DNA of 64,000 bases from Bicyclus anynana (taxonomy: Eukaryota > Arthropoda > Insecta > Lepidoptera > Nymphalidae): positions 6,480,112 through 6,544,111 of the forward strand of contig NC_069085.1 of NCBI RefSeq assembly GCF_947172395.1, read 5' to 3'. The position numbers and the translations under genes were made by a program. Below, in pieces: positions 30,190 through 43,172 of the stretch. The notes under the pieces were generated by a model. It ran no database searches and was not told the origin of the DNA. It saw nothing but the letters and a program-made list of their open reading frames with translations. How positions within the stretch are numbered: position 1 is the first letter of the stretch; every line of letters begins with the position of its first letter.

Positions 30190-33175
30190 TTTTGATTTCA
30201 ATCAATCAAAATTATGTTGCAATGTAAAACGTACTAATGTCGACTCGGTTGACTTTGTCCTCAAAAAGACACTGAGTTAGCGAATAACCCAGTGGTTTGA
30301 TGTCTCGTTCTAAAACTCTGTAGTTAATCGCCAGCGAAACCTGATGACTATGTAGGTCCATAATACCAATGAATTAACCAAAAATAGGTATACCTACTTG
30401 AAGATTTGCTGAGAAAATAATGAATGATTTTTATGTCCATATTTGTTACCAGAACGAAATTAAACTTAAGAGTTAAGTGTACTGAGATGTTATTAGATAT
30501 AGATAGAGACCCACTGTTTAAAAACTATTTTAACGATGTTCACGTAGATATCGTCAGAATGGATGCAAAATCTTGTTCTAGGATGATGTGCAAAATTGAT
30601 TTTACCATTAACGTAAACAGAAGCAAATATTTTATACCTATCTGTACCTACCAACCTACTATTAATGAATTTAGTAATGAAAATCTCGAAAGTAGGTAGT
30701 TTTCCTATGTACGTACTAATGAAAAAATGTTAAGAACATTTTGATTCTTCAATGTGCACTACAACGATCATAATGGTCGTTAGCTGACTAGAAGTCTACC
30801 ATAGACATCGCTTATCATCAGACCTTTCAGTTAGAGTAGACGTCATTTTTCTCCGTAGTAATTTGATTTTGGTATTTTATAGAACGTGTGATTATGATAC
30901 ATCGAGGAGTAGTAACATCTCACTGCCCAAGGACTTACAAAACAGAGCTATTAGGTAGACACTAAAAAATTATTGATGATGACCCGTAACGCCAAGTGAG
31001 GCCTATATCGATGCTCGTAAAACTGAAGTGTGTTGCGGTGTTGGAATCCACATAAAAGTTTAACTCCCTGGCGACTGCGGAGATGGGCGACACTTTTTTT
31101 TAATAAAGCATATTACTTACGTTTTTCAAGAAGGTCCAAAAGTTACATAATATCGTCTTTATGTTAATTTGTCGATGAGTAACACTAATAGTTAATTAGA
31201 TGTTTTAGACTTAAGTTTAAAGTCCACCATCAGCTTTAAAATTAGGTGGTTAAGATATTGATTGCTGTGTTTTTGGGTGGTAGGTAAGTTATAGCTTATG
31301 TATTCGTCTACTTTTGGATTTTGCCGAAAATGCGAAACCACACAAGATCTTCCGCTTCCCTCATTCAACTACTTCCTTCTAACTTCTATAAGTCATCAGA
31401 CCACCAAAGTAAAGGCATCCTACCCTGCGCTTACTGGTGTACTGCTCCAGCCATTTGCTCTACGCTGCGATGCGACAAATATGCATTCTGCCACTTTAGT
31501 TTGCTAGACTCTTGTATTGTATTATCTGTTCAGTACACATTGCCTTCAGTTTTTGCGCCTATTCTTTTACTCATGGCTAGAGTAGGCTACTCTTTGTCTC
31601 AGTCTAATTTAGTAATTCTTACAAACTAGGAATCTTTAAGCCAAGAGTTAATAATAATAGTTAATAAGCCACAACCACATCATCAATTCAGATAAAGTGC
31701 GAACCTATTTTATAAGAAAATCACCCGTAAATTTCAGAGATGGGAATCTCTGAAGTTTTAAAGCATCGCTTACACTTGCAGAGAGATCGTCGAAGCGACG
31801 AGTAGATGCGTGAGCGATGAGAGTCGCTTTTTTGGCTATAAAACGCGCGTTTTTTGTGCCATAGCTGTCGCCTTATCGACGTGTCGAGTTGTCGACGCCT
31901 CCAGCCGCCGCAATCAAAACACCATTCGGGGCGGTCGTTAAAAATGATATAAAGTTTAATTTACAGCTGGTGTGTCTCGGATTAACTGTTATCGGTAATG
32001 TGATGTCCACGTTCAGGCTCCGCGTGGAAATTGTTTCCTTTGTTGTTAATAATAAGGAGATTTTTTTTATTGCTTAATATACTTTCAGTTACGTTCGGTG
32101 CGCCTCGGCTTGTTAGTGTTTATTTTCTTTATATTGACGGTAAATCTTTTATTTGTTACGCTAATACCAACACTTTAGAAGACGCAGAATTGAAATTAAC
32201 CGTTGAGTTCAATCATTCATTGAATGATTTTTGGTCTTATTAAGTTAGTTAGTTTATATTAGATACAAAGGTTTTAAAAAAATACGTGAATATAGAAAAA
32301 AAGTGAGATTAGTGTTGTGTTAAGCAAACTTGTTTAATCTTATACAAGGACTATCTGTTTATTATATGACTAAAATTCACTAGTAAACATAACTTTTAGT
32401 CACCTAAAAACAATAATATTCTGCGAAAAGCACAATGTTTTAAATGAAGAAAATGGTATTTTACCGCTGAAGAGGACGCTGCAGCAAATAATAATCTACA
32501 TTTGCAAGCAATTTGATGATGAAGCATTGATTTTTAAGCATTGATGGATGATTAATTCCGATGGTTAGATCGGAAAATAGGATTAATGTCGTAGTCTTCC
32601 ACCTCACAATCAAACACACTCAGTGTGTTTCGATGAGGTGGAATTACCTATTCTTTTAACAGGAATATTACTTGTGAACCTTAAAGTAAACTATATGAGA
32701 ATGTTCCGAGGCTCGCAGCTTGTGCCTGAGCAGTGGCCTGCCGCGGTCGCCCTGCGGGACTCGTATTGTTTACGATTGTACCACTTCTACTACAATGATT
32801 TACAACCGCCTTGCACCCATAAAAGTGGGGACAACGCACTAAAAGATACAAAAGGTGCTAAAGAAAAAGTAATATATTATAAGTTGGAGAGAACGGATAT
32901 AAAAGTTTGGTGAAATATATCGGTTTTTTAGTGTCCGCCACGAGTGTTTGTTTATATGCACTGGGGCGATTACGCGCGCCCATTCTGTGCTCGCGTCACA
33001 GTTCACACACATTCGTCACGCATTACCTGTGCAAACTTTGTGCGGTGTGTAAATGTTACACTGAATATTTTTTGTGCCTTTTATAAAGATCTTTTCAAAT
33101 TACACGGTATAATTATTTAGTAATAGACATTTTTGTGACTGAGGAAACACGAAAAAGCAGAAAGCTTATTCCATT
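30190..33175. other. Intergenic DNA with possible conserved non-coding stretches
   Basis: No gene recognised. 31780-32050 and 32940-33040 are less AT-rich and low in repeats, and so are candidate regulatory DNA. A hairpin lies at 32599-32641. Confidence 0.4.
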
Positions 33176-33179
33176 ATAT

Positions 33180-33262
33180 TCGTTTTTAGGGTTCCAAATG
33201 TACGTAGTACAAAAACGGAATCCTTATAATTTTACTTGGAGACATTTTAATGTCTGTCTGTT
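33180..33262 (+). repeat. Dispersed repeat piece (AGGGTTCC type)
   Basis: Contains ttttagggttccaaatgtac, aacggaatccttataatttt and tgtctgtctg in the order of a very common moth repeat. Another short piece is at 35091-35105. Confidence 0.5.
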
Positions 33263-35440
33263 TTCTCCGAATGTATTATAAGGAAAAAGCATCTATGTAG
33301 GTGACTACTTGATAATCAATTCTGAGTTTATCAGTGTCGCACTAAAACGTATCTATCAATACTATTCAATTTAAAATACGCAATATTCTAGAAAAAGCCT
33401 TTCGTCGAGATTTATAGCTCGAGTAATATTAGAAATTGTATACCTACCTTGAGTAACGACTTGTGATGATGATTTACTGCTGACTGACGTGACTGATCGT
33501 ATGGATAGCCATAAAGTACCCTATAAGTTATAAGCGATCCCGCAACATGAGCCATCATCACAGCGGTTCGAGTTTTGTTTTTGTAGGCGACCTTTCACCG
33601 GCTGCGTAACATCACAGTTTTGCGCAAAAAATCGCGCCGTAATCTCCGAGGATTCATTCCGACCGCGTCGCCCACCCACGTGGCGGCATAATTCTTCCTG
33701 AACGAGCTAACTTCATTATTGTGGCGTGAGATACAATAGTTAAGAGCGGGATTTATAAGTCCAACACGTTGACTTCTGTTTATAGCTGGCGGGGCGCGGG
33801 GAAGGGATTAGCTTGCGCCCGCGCAGCGATTTATGGCCGTGCTCGATAAAAGCTTAAATGCTCACAACTGGAATTATTCCATGGGCCGCTGCCGTGAATG
33901 CCTCCGTTGTGGACGCCACCGCGGTTTGCGAGTGTGGAGACTCCATACGATTGTCTTTATAATTCAGTATGCTGTAAAAATTATAGCGATAAAGCCGTGG
34001 TGATATACCTAATATTTTTCTTTAAAAAAAATGAAATTTAGTATAATTTTATGATAAATGTACCTAGGTTAAGTTCGTCAATCAAGATGAAAACAATTGC
34101 AACAAAAAAAAAAAAAGATTATTGCAGTAAAGAAAAACGATTCAGAACTATTTTTCTACTAAAATTCACACTAACATTTAGTCCAATTATCACAGCAGGT
34201 ATCAGGTATAATTATAATAACTTGAGAGTTATTTATTGAAAACTGTACAAATAATAGGCAGGCATGAGGCAGGAATATTAAATATTTTAGATTACCTATT
34301 GATACTTCGCTTGCTAATTATTGAATACGTGCACTTACCTACATAAAATAACAATTTTGCAGCCTAGTCATTATGAGAACTTTTAAAGTCTCTGTACAAT
34401 TTATAATACCTTCAATCGACATAGGTAGGTATCTACTTGTAGAGATTCATACGAAATACTTAACTTTAACAGTTAATATTATTTCCTATTACCTTACCTA
34501 TCATTGATCACAGATGAGATGAGAGTAAGTAACTTTAATCACTTAATTTATCACTAGGTACGAGGATGTATGTACATGTAGGTATACCTGTTCAATTGTT
34601 CATTAAACTACGCTATTTCTAGTATTAACAATTCAAGGCAACGTATGTTATTTAGAAATTCACGGTGGCGTGGTGTGGGCGGGTTTACCTACATGTAAAT
34701 GGTTAAACTTAAGTACAGATTGTGCCTAATAGTACATAAATAATGGGCTTATCCACGCAACAATGGCTGCCGTAGAGGCCACGGCTCTAGCTTGCAGTAA
34801 TGAGGTATTATCGCCCATTTCTCAACTCGATCGAGCTTGCCTTGTTATCGATTGAATCTTGTATGAATACGAAAGCGTAAGCATTTGTGTGATATTATAC
34901 ACGGCTGCGGAAGAATGGTGTTCTTACATAACCAGCAAGATGGATTGCGTATTTATTTTTATATTGATCTTCTTAAGTGGATTAACTCCAAAAATGTCTA
35001 TATATCTAAGTAATTCATAGAAGAAATTATCTTTTTATACCTTATTTATATAGGTCTATACTTATTTAACTTTAAAGTTATATTGTGTTTTTAGGGTTCC
35101 GCCCTTATTTTATATTAATACAAAAGTTCTCAGAAATGCTTTTTTGTGGCAGGTAGGTATGTTCATTAAAAAATAATTAAATATATATAAAATAATAATT
35201 AAATATATATAAATCTACCTATAATTATAAAAAAGTAATAAAAACACCACATAAGAGCCTCAAAAGTACCTAAAGGGGCTGTACTCATCACCGAACCACT
35301 TCCTGTTCGATCACCGTTCTCTAGATTATTATCCCCACTTTTGAGACGTTATTTTCCCACAAATTAGAACGGAACGTGAATAGTGACCATATTAAAAAGA
35401 GATAAGTATGGAAATTTCTCTTTTTTAAAGCCACACAATA
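33262..35440. other. Intergenic DNA with a GC-rich patch
   Basis: 33540-33950 is comparatively GC-rich with no coding frame. The rest is AT-rich, with short GGTA-type motifs near 34425-34600 and an aattaaatatatat duplication at 35168-35210. Confidence 0.4.
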
Positions 35441-35444
35441 CATC

Positions 35445-35740
35445 GTTTTCAACCCATATTCGGCTCACTGCTGAGCTCGAGTCTCCTCTGAGAATGAGAG
35501 GGGTCAGGCCTTAGTCCACCACAATGGCCCAAACTTCTCACACGCAGAAAATTAAGAAAATTCTCTGGTATGCAGGTTTCCGCACGATGTTTTCCTTCAC
35601 CGTTTGAGACACGTGATATTTAATTTCTTAAAATGCACACAACTGAAAAGTTGGAGGTGCATGCCCCAGACCGGATTCGAACCCACACCCTCCGGAATCG
35701 GTGACAGAGGTCATATCCACTGGGCTGTCACTGCTCACTT
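35445..35740 (-). mobile_element. SINE (family A), near full length
   Basis: Minus orientation. All blocks are present on plus: acccatattcggctcactgc, tgagaatgagaggggtcagg, caggtttccgcacgatgttt, gaccggattcgaacccacac (box B) and catatccactgggctgtcac. The copy has both promoter boxes. Confidence 0.9.
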
Positions 35741-36184
35741 ACCACAATACATAATATCTACAAATTACTAGATACATTATATGGCGGTTCGTGTAAATTA
35801 ATGTACAGAACCCTCCCGGTGATAAACTTACTCGAACGTGTCTACACTATTAAAATCTAACTGTGTTTTCAATAAATTCATTAGCAGCCGGTTGTACATC
35901 ATTACACAGAGTTTTCTATTATTAGTCACTCGTATACATAAGTACCTATACATAAGTACCTATAATTATTTTCTTTGCATCTATTTTAGTGATTTCAAAA
36001 ATAGAACTCTTTCGAAGGAATAATTATTTCGAGGAGTCGTATAGATGGCGTGGCAAACGTCAAGGGCAGAGGGCACACTATTTGGGGAGCAAACGGAAAG
36101 TAAGCTGGAAGTTTGTTTCCATTAGCAACATTTTCAATGTAGGTAGGTACAGTACCTAATAATAAAATATTATGTACTTAGTAG

Positions 36185-36380
36185 CAAAACCCTCGCAGTT
36201 TCACTCGCGTAGTTACCATTTCTGTGGGAATACGGAGATGATATATTATATAGCCTTGATACTCCTTGATAATGTACTTTTCTATTGGTGAAAGAATTTT
36301 TCAAATCTGTTCAGTAATTTTGAATTTTTCATGAAATACAAAAGTACAAATCTTTCCTCTGTATAATATTAGTTTAGACT
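36185..36380 (+). mobile_element. Lep1-like short repeat, diverged
   Basis: Contains cgcagtttcactcgcgtagt, tgtgggaatacggagatgat, tgaaagaatttttcaaatct and ctgtataatattagtttaga. An older copy of the family at 23685. Confidence 0.55.
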
Positions 36381-36522
36381 TAATAAATCGATATGAATTT
36401 ATTGAGTACCTAAGTCTTTGATTGTTATTTTTCGGAATCTTTTAATGCTCCATTTAGGTAATTTGTTATTCTCTCCGACGTCTATCTTACATATTAGGTA
36501 ACATTTGATAGTCATACAATGG

Positions 36523-36790
36523 ACGGCCGCGTGGCACAGTGGGTAGTGACCCTGCTTTCTGCATCCACGGCTGTGGGTTCGATTCCCACAACTGGAAAAT
36601 ATTTGTGTGATGAGCATGAGTGTTTTCCAGTGTCTGTGTGTATTTATACATTATATAAGTATTTATATGTAGTATATAATTGTATAATTATATTATAATA
36701 TCAACTATCTTAGTACCCATAACACAAGCTACTATGTATGCTTACTTTGGGGCTAGATAGTGATGTGTACTGTTTAAGTATATTTAAGTA
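36523..36790 (+). mobile_element. tRNA-derived SINE (family D)
   Basis: The head is gcgtggcacagtgggtagtg (box A) with box B GGGTTCGATTCCCACAACTG. The body then has gatgagcatgagtgttttcc and an AT-rich tail to about 36790 (actttggggctagatagtga). This is a widespread moth SINE type. Both promoter boxes are intact. Confidence 0.75.
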
Positions 36791-37104
36791 TAATGACTTA
36801 ATGTAAAATTCAATAGATATTGTAAGGCCATTTTTATACATTTACTCAACAAAACTTGAATGTAGATAGTTACTATGTTACTATAATATCTACATTCCAT
36901 TTGTGTTAGCCATTTTTAGTAGGTTCTCCTCCAACGCTACCGAAGGAATCAAACTGTTCACGCAACGCAACAGTCATAATCAAAAATAAAATTATGAGTA
37001 TGATATTTTCTGAAAAAATACAGGGTTATCGTCATAAGTAGTCATTTTTACTCTGATATCGGAGCTTCCTGTAAAGATGGTAACTCTACAAACATGTTTC
37101 CTCA

Positions 37105-37310
37105 AGTGCTTATAGTTATTTACACAATACTAAAACATAATAAAGCTTTTTTAAAAATTTCGTCTCTCTATCTTAATGTTTGTCCGAGGTAACCTCAGGG
37201 ACGTTTGAATCGATTTAAATAGAACTTTCACTGGGAGATATAGGTTAGAATATTAATCAACATGTCGGCGTACGTGAGTCATTAGTTATAAAATATTTTT
37301 AAATGTGGAT
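37105..37310 (+). repeat. Dispersed repeat (family E)
   Basis: Contains caagtgcttatagttattta, caatactaaaacataataaagc, and ttcgtctctctatc with tgtttgtccgag. Related copies are at 44705-44900 and 52795-53040. It ends next to a Lep1-like repeat. Confidence 0.55.
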
Positions 37311-37324
37311 CCGAAGTTTTCATG

Positions 37325-37602
37325 TATCTATACTAATATTATAAAGCCGAAGAGTACAAGAGCTAGTGGCCAAGTGCGGAAAAGGCCCAGAAGAAAAGAA
37401 GAAAGAAGAAGAAGAAAGCTGAAGAATTTATTTGTTTGCTTGGTCGAACGCGCTAATCTCAAAAACTAGTCCGATTAGAAAAATTCTTTCAGTGTTAGAT
37501 AGCCCATTTATCGAGGAAGGCTATAGGCTATATATTATTCCCGTATTCTTAAGGAAACGGAAACCACGCGGGTGAAATCGCGAGGTGTCAGCTAGTAGCA
37601 GC
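37325..37602 (-). mobile_element. Lep1-like repeat interrupted by a GAA-rich tract
   Basis: Minus orientation: ctaatattataaagccgaag at one end and accacgcgggtgaaatcgcg with gtgtcagctagtag at the other. Between about 37357 and 37423 there is extra sequence ending in a gaagaagaaagaagaagaag run, after which gctgaagaatttatttg resumes the repeat. Confidence 0.65.
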
Positions 37603-37934
37603 TTATGCTACTAGACGGATGGACGATAAAAGCCGTGACGGATGAGAATGGGAATACGAATGAGAAACTAATCCGTCGCACGGGTGGCCGCAACCCGACA
37701 CCGAGCATTACATTTGTCATGTATAATGCGCGCGATTTGTTGCCTCTCCTCTCGCCTTCTTTATGTTTTACTTATTCTTTATTCCAATATTTGAGAGTTG
37801 CAATACATTTTTTTTTAATAATGGCAACGGTTAAACAGTCGACTGTGACAGGTGATCGTTGTCTGGGTGTGATGAGTCGCGATTATTTATGTAATGATGG
37901 TTGAAATGAATGAATATTACTTCGCCTTATTTAT

Positions 37935-38092
37935 TAGCAACCCATATTCGGTTCACTATTGAGCACGAGTCACCTCTCACAATGAGAGGCCTTATCCACC
38001 ACGCTGGCCAAATGCGGATTCGTATACGTAGGTATACGTGCTACGTAACGTACGTACGTAGAGAATTAAGAAAATTCTCAGGTATTCCTTAC
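37935..38092 (-). mobile_element. SINE (family A) 3' part
   Basis: On plus: caacccatattcggttcact, cacaatgagagg and ccaccacgctggcc, with a body interrupted by a TACG-rich run near 38022-38060. The head is missing. Confidence 0.7.
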
Positions 38093-38704
38093 GATTATAT
38101 AATATAGGTAGATAATCTTGTAGAACGATTATGAACTATTTAAGACCATTTAAAAAAAATGTCAACTAACCCATTCTATTGTCTGTACACCTTACTACTT
38201 CCACTTCATGCAAAGTCAAACAGACTTCCAAAAGTAGACAAATTTTTCAAGATGGCGTCCTGTGTGGCCCACGTGTGCATGCTTCCGAACAAAAATATTT
38301 GTACATTTCAAACCGACACTGATACTTTGCGTTGTGAAAAAGCCGGGCGCCGGCTTTCGTCCTTTTGCGGGATTTGACTTAGACTTTTGTGCAACGCAAC
38401 TCACAATGGGCCTTTCATGTTTGATGTTTATTCTTATCCTATTTCCTATTTATAAGTTTCTGTTGATTTTTCGATTGAATTATGAGTTCCGGTTTATTGG
38501 GATGTTTTGACCGGTTTTACAAGTTTTTTTTTTACGCAATGCACTGTTGAGTTTTTGTACGTCTTCGATGGGAAGTTTCGACAACGAATCCTATTATTTA
38601 AGTTTTTTGAAAATTATAATTTTTCTTGTCTCTATGACGTGTTTGTGCTTGAGGATTAAAATAATACTAGTTAATTTTTTTTAGATTAAATAAATTAGAT
38701 TCGT

Positions 38705-38998
38705 TATCAACCCATATTCGGCTCACTGCTGAGCTCGAGTCTCCTCTCAGAATGAGAGGGGTTAGGCTAATAGTCCACCATGCTGGCCCAATGCGGATTG
38801 GCAGACTTTACACACGCAGAGAATTAAGAAAATTTTCTGATATGCAGGTTTCCTCACGATGTTTTTCCTTCGCCGTTTGAGACACTTGATATTTAATTTC
38901 ATAAAATGCACACAACTGAAAAGTCGGATCGAACCTACACCCTCCGGAATCGGAGGCAGTGGTCATATGCACTGGGCTACCATGGTTCTCGGCTGTCA
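38705..38998 (-). mobile_element. SINE (family A), near full length, box B damaged
   Basis: All body blocks are present. Near the head the usual ggaccggattcgaacc is shortened to gtcggatcgaacc, so box B is weakened. Minus orientation. Confidence 0.88.
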
Positions 38999-38999
38999 C

Positions 39000-40055
39000 G
39001 GTTTTTAAATTAGATTAATATTAAATATTTATAGTGCAACGAGGTTGTGATTGAACCTGGAGTATCAAGTCGTAAGATTAAATCCTTTGAGCTATTAAAG
39101 CTTTTTAGGTAAGCGACTCAAACTTAAACCACTTAAACTGAGCAATGAACTATGCAATAGGTATGCAATATATTTTGACCACTATTGCCTGATTAATCCT
39201 ATAGGTAAGTATAATATAATAATTAAAAAAATATACATTGGTATACGAGTATCTCTCTGTCATCTCATCATGTTCATCTGTTCATCAAAGTCAAACTTTC
39301 TTTATTCAGTAAGAACATATTTTATTCATTTGTAATCGTTATTAGGTATACCTAAGTAATATAAAAGAAAAGAAAAAGAATAAAAGTAATAGCAAAAAAA
39401 ATGTACCTACCTAGGTACATTTTTTTTTCTATTACTTTTTTACATTATCCATAGTAATCACAAATTCAAAAATAATACATTCTCAAGTCAGTACGACACG
39501 AAGCATCGCATCAGTAATTTTCAATATTATTCAAGAAAAATAAACTTTTAAATATTTTAACACTATTCACAAAAACTAAAAAAATAAGATGGAGTGATTT
39601 TTTATAGGTAACTATTGACAGTAATTTACGTAGTAGTTGTTAGTTTTAAATCTTGAAATACAGATTATGAAAAAAGTTTGTCTATGCGGATGTCAAGGAG
39701 ACGCGTGCTCAGACCAATTAGGTATTGTATAGGACCTGCCTCGCTAGACGTTACTTTTCTGTCAAAGTATATGATCAACGATCTAATGCGATTATAAAAA
39801 CTGTCTCTATAGAATCGATGTTAAATAGTTGTAATCATGTTCGTCGGTTAAAGAGCTCCGTAAAAATACCTTTTTGTGTAATTGAATTGTTTAAAAAACG
39901 GGCAAAAACTTCTAGTTTAGTATAAGACATAGGCATACCTACCAAATCTAAGCTCGTTTTCTTCAGAAAATGACAGACAATTTTATTCGTGACTATGAGT
40001 GCAATACAGGTCCTTTTAATTGATTATGAAACACGGCTAAAACTCACGTGATATT
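39000..40055. other. Intergenic AT-rich DNA
   Basis: A self-complementary segment at 39395-39436 (aatgtacctacctaggtaca within A and T runs) forms a hairpin. No gene seen. Confidence 0.4.
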
Positions 40056-40059
40056 ATCA

Positions 40060-40165
40060 GGTCGGAGTATGCCTGACTAGTTTCGAACCCATACGGGGCC
40101 CTTAGTCATGAGCTGGTTCTTGCATCGCGATCACGATCCAAACTGTTTGGATCCTTTTATAATTG
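40060..40165. repeat. Dispersed repeat fragment (tRNA-like box B)
   Basis: Contains gtcggagtatgcctgactag, tttcgaacccatacggggcc and gcatcgcgatcacgatcc. From memory this occurs in many moth genomes. Only one copy is in this window. Confidence 0.4.
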
Positions 40166-40169
40166 GTCT

Positions 40170-42655
40170 GAGGACGCGTGACGTTTGTCTTTTTTTTTTC
40201 ATCGCGCTGCTTGTATTCTTTATTTTGTGTGTACCTATCTAATCAGAACTTAAAGCTGCAAACGTATAATAATTACCTAAAGTTATTAAGTTACGTCGAG
40301 TTTCGAATCACTATGTCAAGTTCTTTACAATTTTTTTTGCAAGTGAATACCTACATTAACTATTTTATGAAGTAGTAGTTGATATAGACGGGCCTTGTCT
40401 ACTTGTATCATATCTCGAGATACCCTACATCTACTGGCTCTTAATAATTCACCCCCTTTTAAGCAAAATGAGAACAGAGCGTCTTTTCGTGCCTCCCCGT
40501 GTATTAACTATACAAACCGTGAAATACTGCCTTCACCGACCCACATTATGACGACTGCCAACTCTATACCTCACTACCTACCGACTTTAAGATGGAAGCA
40601 CACAATAAAAACGCCCCACTTGAATACTTAATTAAGTTTAGTTTACTAGGATTATAGAGTAGAGCTAGAATTTTGTCGAAATCTCCTCCAGTGAAGGATT
40701 CCCCATAGGCATAGGCGTATATAGTAGGGGGGCAGAGTGGGCCGTGGTCACCCGTGGTAAAATTAAAATTCTGTGATGTACCTACGTCAAAATACAAAAT
40801 ATACAAAAAAAATCAATATAATCTATAGACCCGTTTCAGAGGCCAGCGGCCAGCCACAAACATTGTAAACGAAATATCTATTATGTTGAGTGTCGACTCT
40901 CCTCAGCGGCATGTCAGTCAGGGGCCAGGCCCATCCTAGGAAATAATCCTAGATACGCCAAAGCCCATAGGTTTCCCTACTTGACCCTGAAAGTCCTTGG
41001 GCCTCCCTGGAGATGCTTTTAGTGTCATTCTACAACCCTCCCCTCCTTCATCATCAAGCCCTCGGGCTCTTCTCTAGCAGCTTTTATGTATTAAAAGCCA
41101 CTAGACCGTCACAATGTGACGCTCTACAGAAGATTACACAATGATAGAGCTTTTGTAACAATCTTGCATAAACTCTTAACATCACTAGTGGGGGAGCAAA
41201 GTCCCCTACCAAGACAGTACTTTTTTGTAAATACCTACTACCAATACCTACTATCTATAAAAAAACTTTATTAATTAAATTAAGATTTAATACAACGTCA
41301 ATTACCAAAATTACTACTTACACTACCTATGTATAACATAAGAAAACTAAATTAATGAAATCCATATATCATAATGATGCGTGTTTTGGGTAGATAGTTT
41401 AGTTGGTATATTTATTGTGTCTCCGCCATTATTTATACCAGATCCCACAGCAACGTTACGTTTTTTTGTTTTATCGGTTAAAAATACGCAAGTGAGGTGT
41501 AATGCGTATAACAACTTGATTTAATGTGACACGATACGACAATCTACGATACTTACGACAAAACTCTAGAGAATTATGTTGGTAGGTAGGTACCTACCTA
41601 ATAACAGTAGGTACCTACTTAATATAATTATTATTGTTATATTGGAGATGGAATTTTCCATTTTGTATAATTTGTACGTATAGAGCATACCCTAGTTAAA
41701 AACCTCGTGCACGCTACTGGGTAGGTATACCTACTTACCTAATTGTAAAAAATGTCTCTCTCATAGACCAAGTTTCGCCATTGGCACTACTTACCAATTC
41801 TTTTGTGGGCAGGTGCGTAGGTACCTCTCGTACTTACCTACGTATACTAAGAGTAGGTACCTAGAAGTAGACTACTCTTTTTAGTAGTAGGTACCTACTA
41901 TAGGTACTCCTAGGTAACTATTAGGCAATATTTACCTAATTAAGTATCTACCTATCGATCTGCTAACAATGATGTTTGTCTCAATGAGACCAAATTGTAA
42001 GGAACATCATATAAAAGTACATCTAACTATCCTACTTATCTAACCTTAAAATTATACCTACTAAAAAAGATAACCTTCTATACTATACTATTTGTTTTGT
42101 GACAGGAATGTACATTGTACTACTGTGTTCCATCATAGAATTCATATGCTAATTGACAAACATTATGTTATCCCGCTCTAACAGCCGTATATTGATCATT
42201 GAATAACGTCGTTCTCTTTCTAATCTACTGATCTGAATTAATGGGCGGCGCGGACGCGGTGAATGCGCGCGATTTCATTATAAAACTTTCTCTGATATTT
42301 TGTCAATAAGTTTTTTATTGTATTTTCTACTAAATTTTCACAAGAATTGGGCTTGATTGCAGTTGCGATTGCTTAAAACAAGATCGAATTATTAAAATTC
42401 TTTGATAAAAATATTATGATTTATGAAGATAAATTCTGGAAAATTACGTAGGTAGCTACGTACCTACCTTACATAAAATACTCTAAAATCAAACTCGACT
42501 CGGGCTTTTCTGGATATTTTTCATCCATCATCTGACATATCAAGATGGGATAAAACTTGCAAAACTTTTGCAACGGAATGCACAAATTATTGAATGCTAA
42601 CAATGAATTATGACGGGAGTGAGCAAGTGATATGGAATACAAATTAAATAATAAT
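40170..42655. other. Upstream region of the T-box gene, rich in GTAGGTA motifs
   Basis: No gene recognised. 41580-41960 is dense in GTAGGTA/TACCTAC motifs in both orientations. The last 400 bp before the GC-rich promoter segment is AT-rich. Confidence 0.4.
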
Positions 42656-42659
42656 GTGA

Positions 42660-42890
42660 TATTGTTATGAGTAGGGGCGCCGGGGCCGGCGACAGCGGGG
42701 AGCGAGCCGACTGGCCCCGGTTGCCCCGGCGGATGGGGAGGCCCCGCCCCGCCCCGGCCGGCCCCCGCCGCCGCGAGCACGCGCGTTCAGTCCGCGTTCA
42801 ACCGTCGTGCCGTGTCGCTCCGACTCGCCGTGCCGCGTCGCGCACGCTCGATCGACTTTCGCTTACATACCGTGCCGTTTTCTTACAAAA
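42660..42890 (+). promoter_or_regulatory. GC-rich promoter-like segment of the T-box gene
   Basis: A sharply GC-rich block (gccccgccccgccccggcc and multiple CpG) lies between AT-rich flanks, 150-370 bp upstream of the first T-box coding exon. TCAGT at 42787-42791 fits the arthropod initiator, so transcription may start near 42789. No TATA box or good DPE was found. A 76-codon open frame here is a by-product of base composition. Confidence 0.55.
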
Positions 42891-42893
42891 AAA

Positions 42894-43027
42894 ATGAGCT
42901 AATTTCCAATTTCCGCGTGCAATAACAATTAACTGTTTAATTAATTCATGTTTAGTATAAGAAAATTATGATTGAACGATGTGTCGGACGGAATGATACA
43001 GTGTTAGAATTAGGACTGGGGTACTGA
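42894..43027 (+). promoter_or_regulatory. Leader with several upstream ATGs
   Basis: If transcription starts near 42789, the leader contains ATG at 42894 (2-codon frame, stop at 42900), 42948 (7 codons), 42968 (19 codons, stop at 43025-43027), 42979 (5 codons) and 42992. All end before the main ATG at 43034. Such short frames often lower translation of the main frame. The transcript start is inferred. Confidence 0.45.
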
Positions 43028-43033
43028 GTGTTG

Positions 43034-43172
43034 ATGGATGTGGAGGGGTGGGGCTCCAGGATGGTCGCGGAGGAGGGCAAGACCCGGGCCACGGACTTTT
43101 CCATCGCGGCCATCATGGCTCGCAGCGCGGAGCAGAGGCGAAGCCCCGTCGCCAGCTCGCCGCCATTCCTCG
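43034..43172 (+). CDS. mid/H15: T-box gene exon 1
   Basis: It encodes MDVEGWGSRMVAEEGKTRAT then DFSIAAIMARSAEQRRSP and ends PPFL plus one base at CTCG|gtaaga. An in-frame TGA at 43025-43027 makes 43034 the first possible in-frame ATG. Its context is weak (t at -3). The second Met at 43061 has a at -3 and g at +4 and may be the main start. Confidence 0.88.

Noticed and set aside
36523..36600. Possible tRNA gene with good box A and box B
   Set aside because: It continues into a known type of SINE body with AT-rich tail; a canonical cloverleaf was not evident.
42667..42897. 76-codon open frame in the GC-rich block upstream of the T-box gene
   Set aside because: The composition is simply Arg/Pro/Ala rich from GC-rich DNA, an antisense frame is equally open, and the real T-box N-terminus starts downstream in another context.
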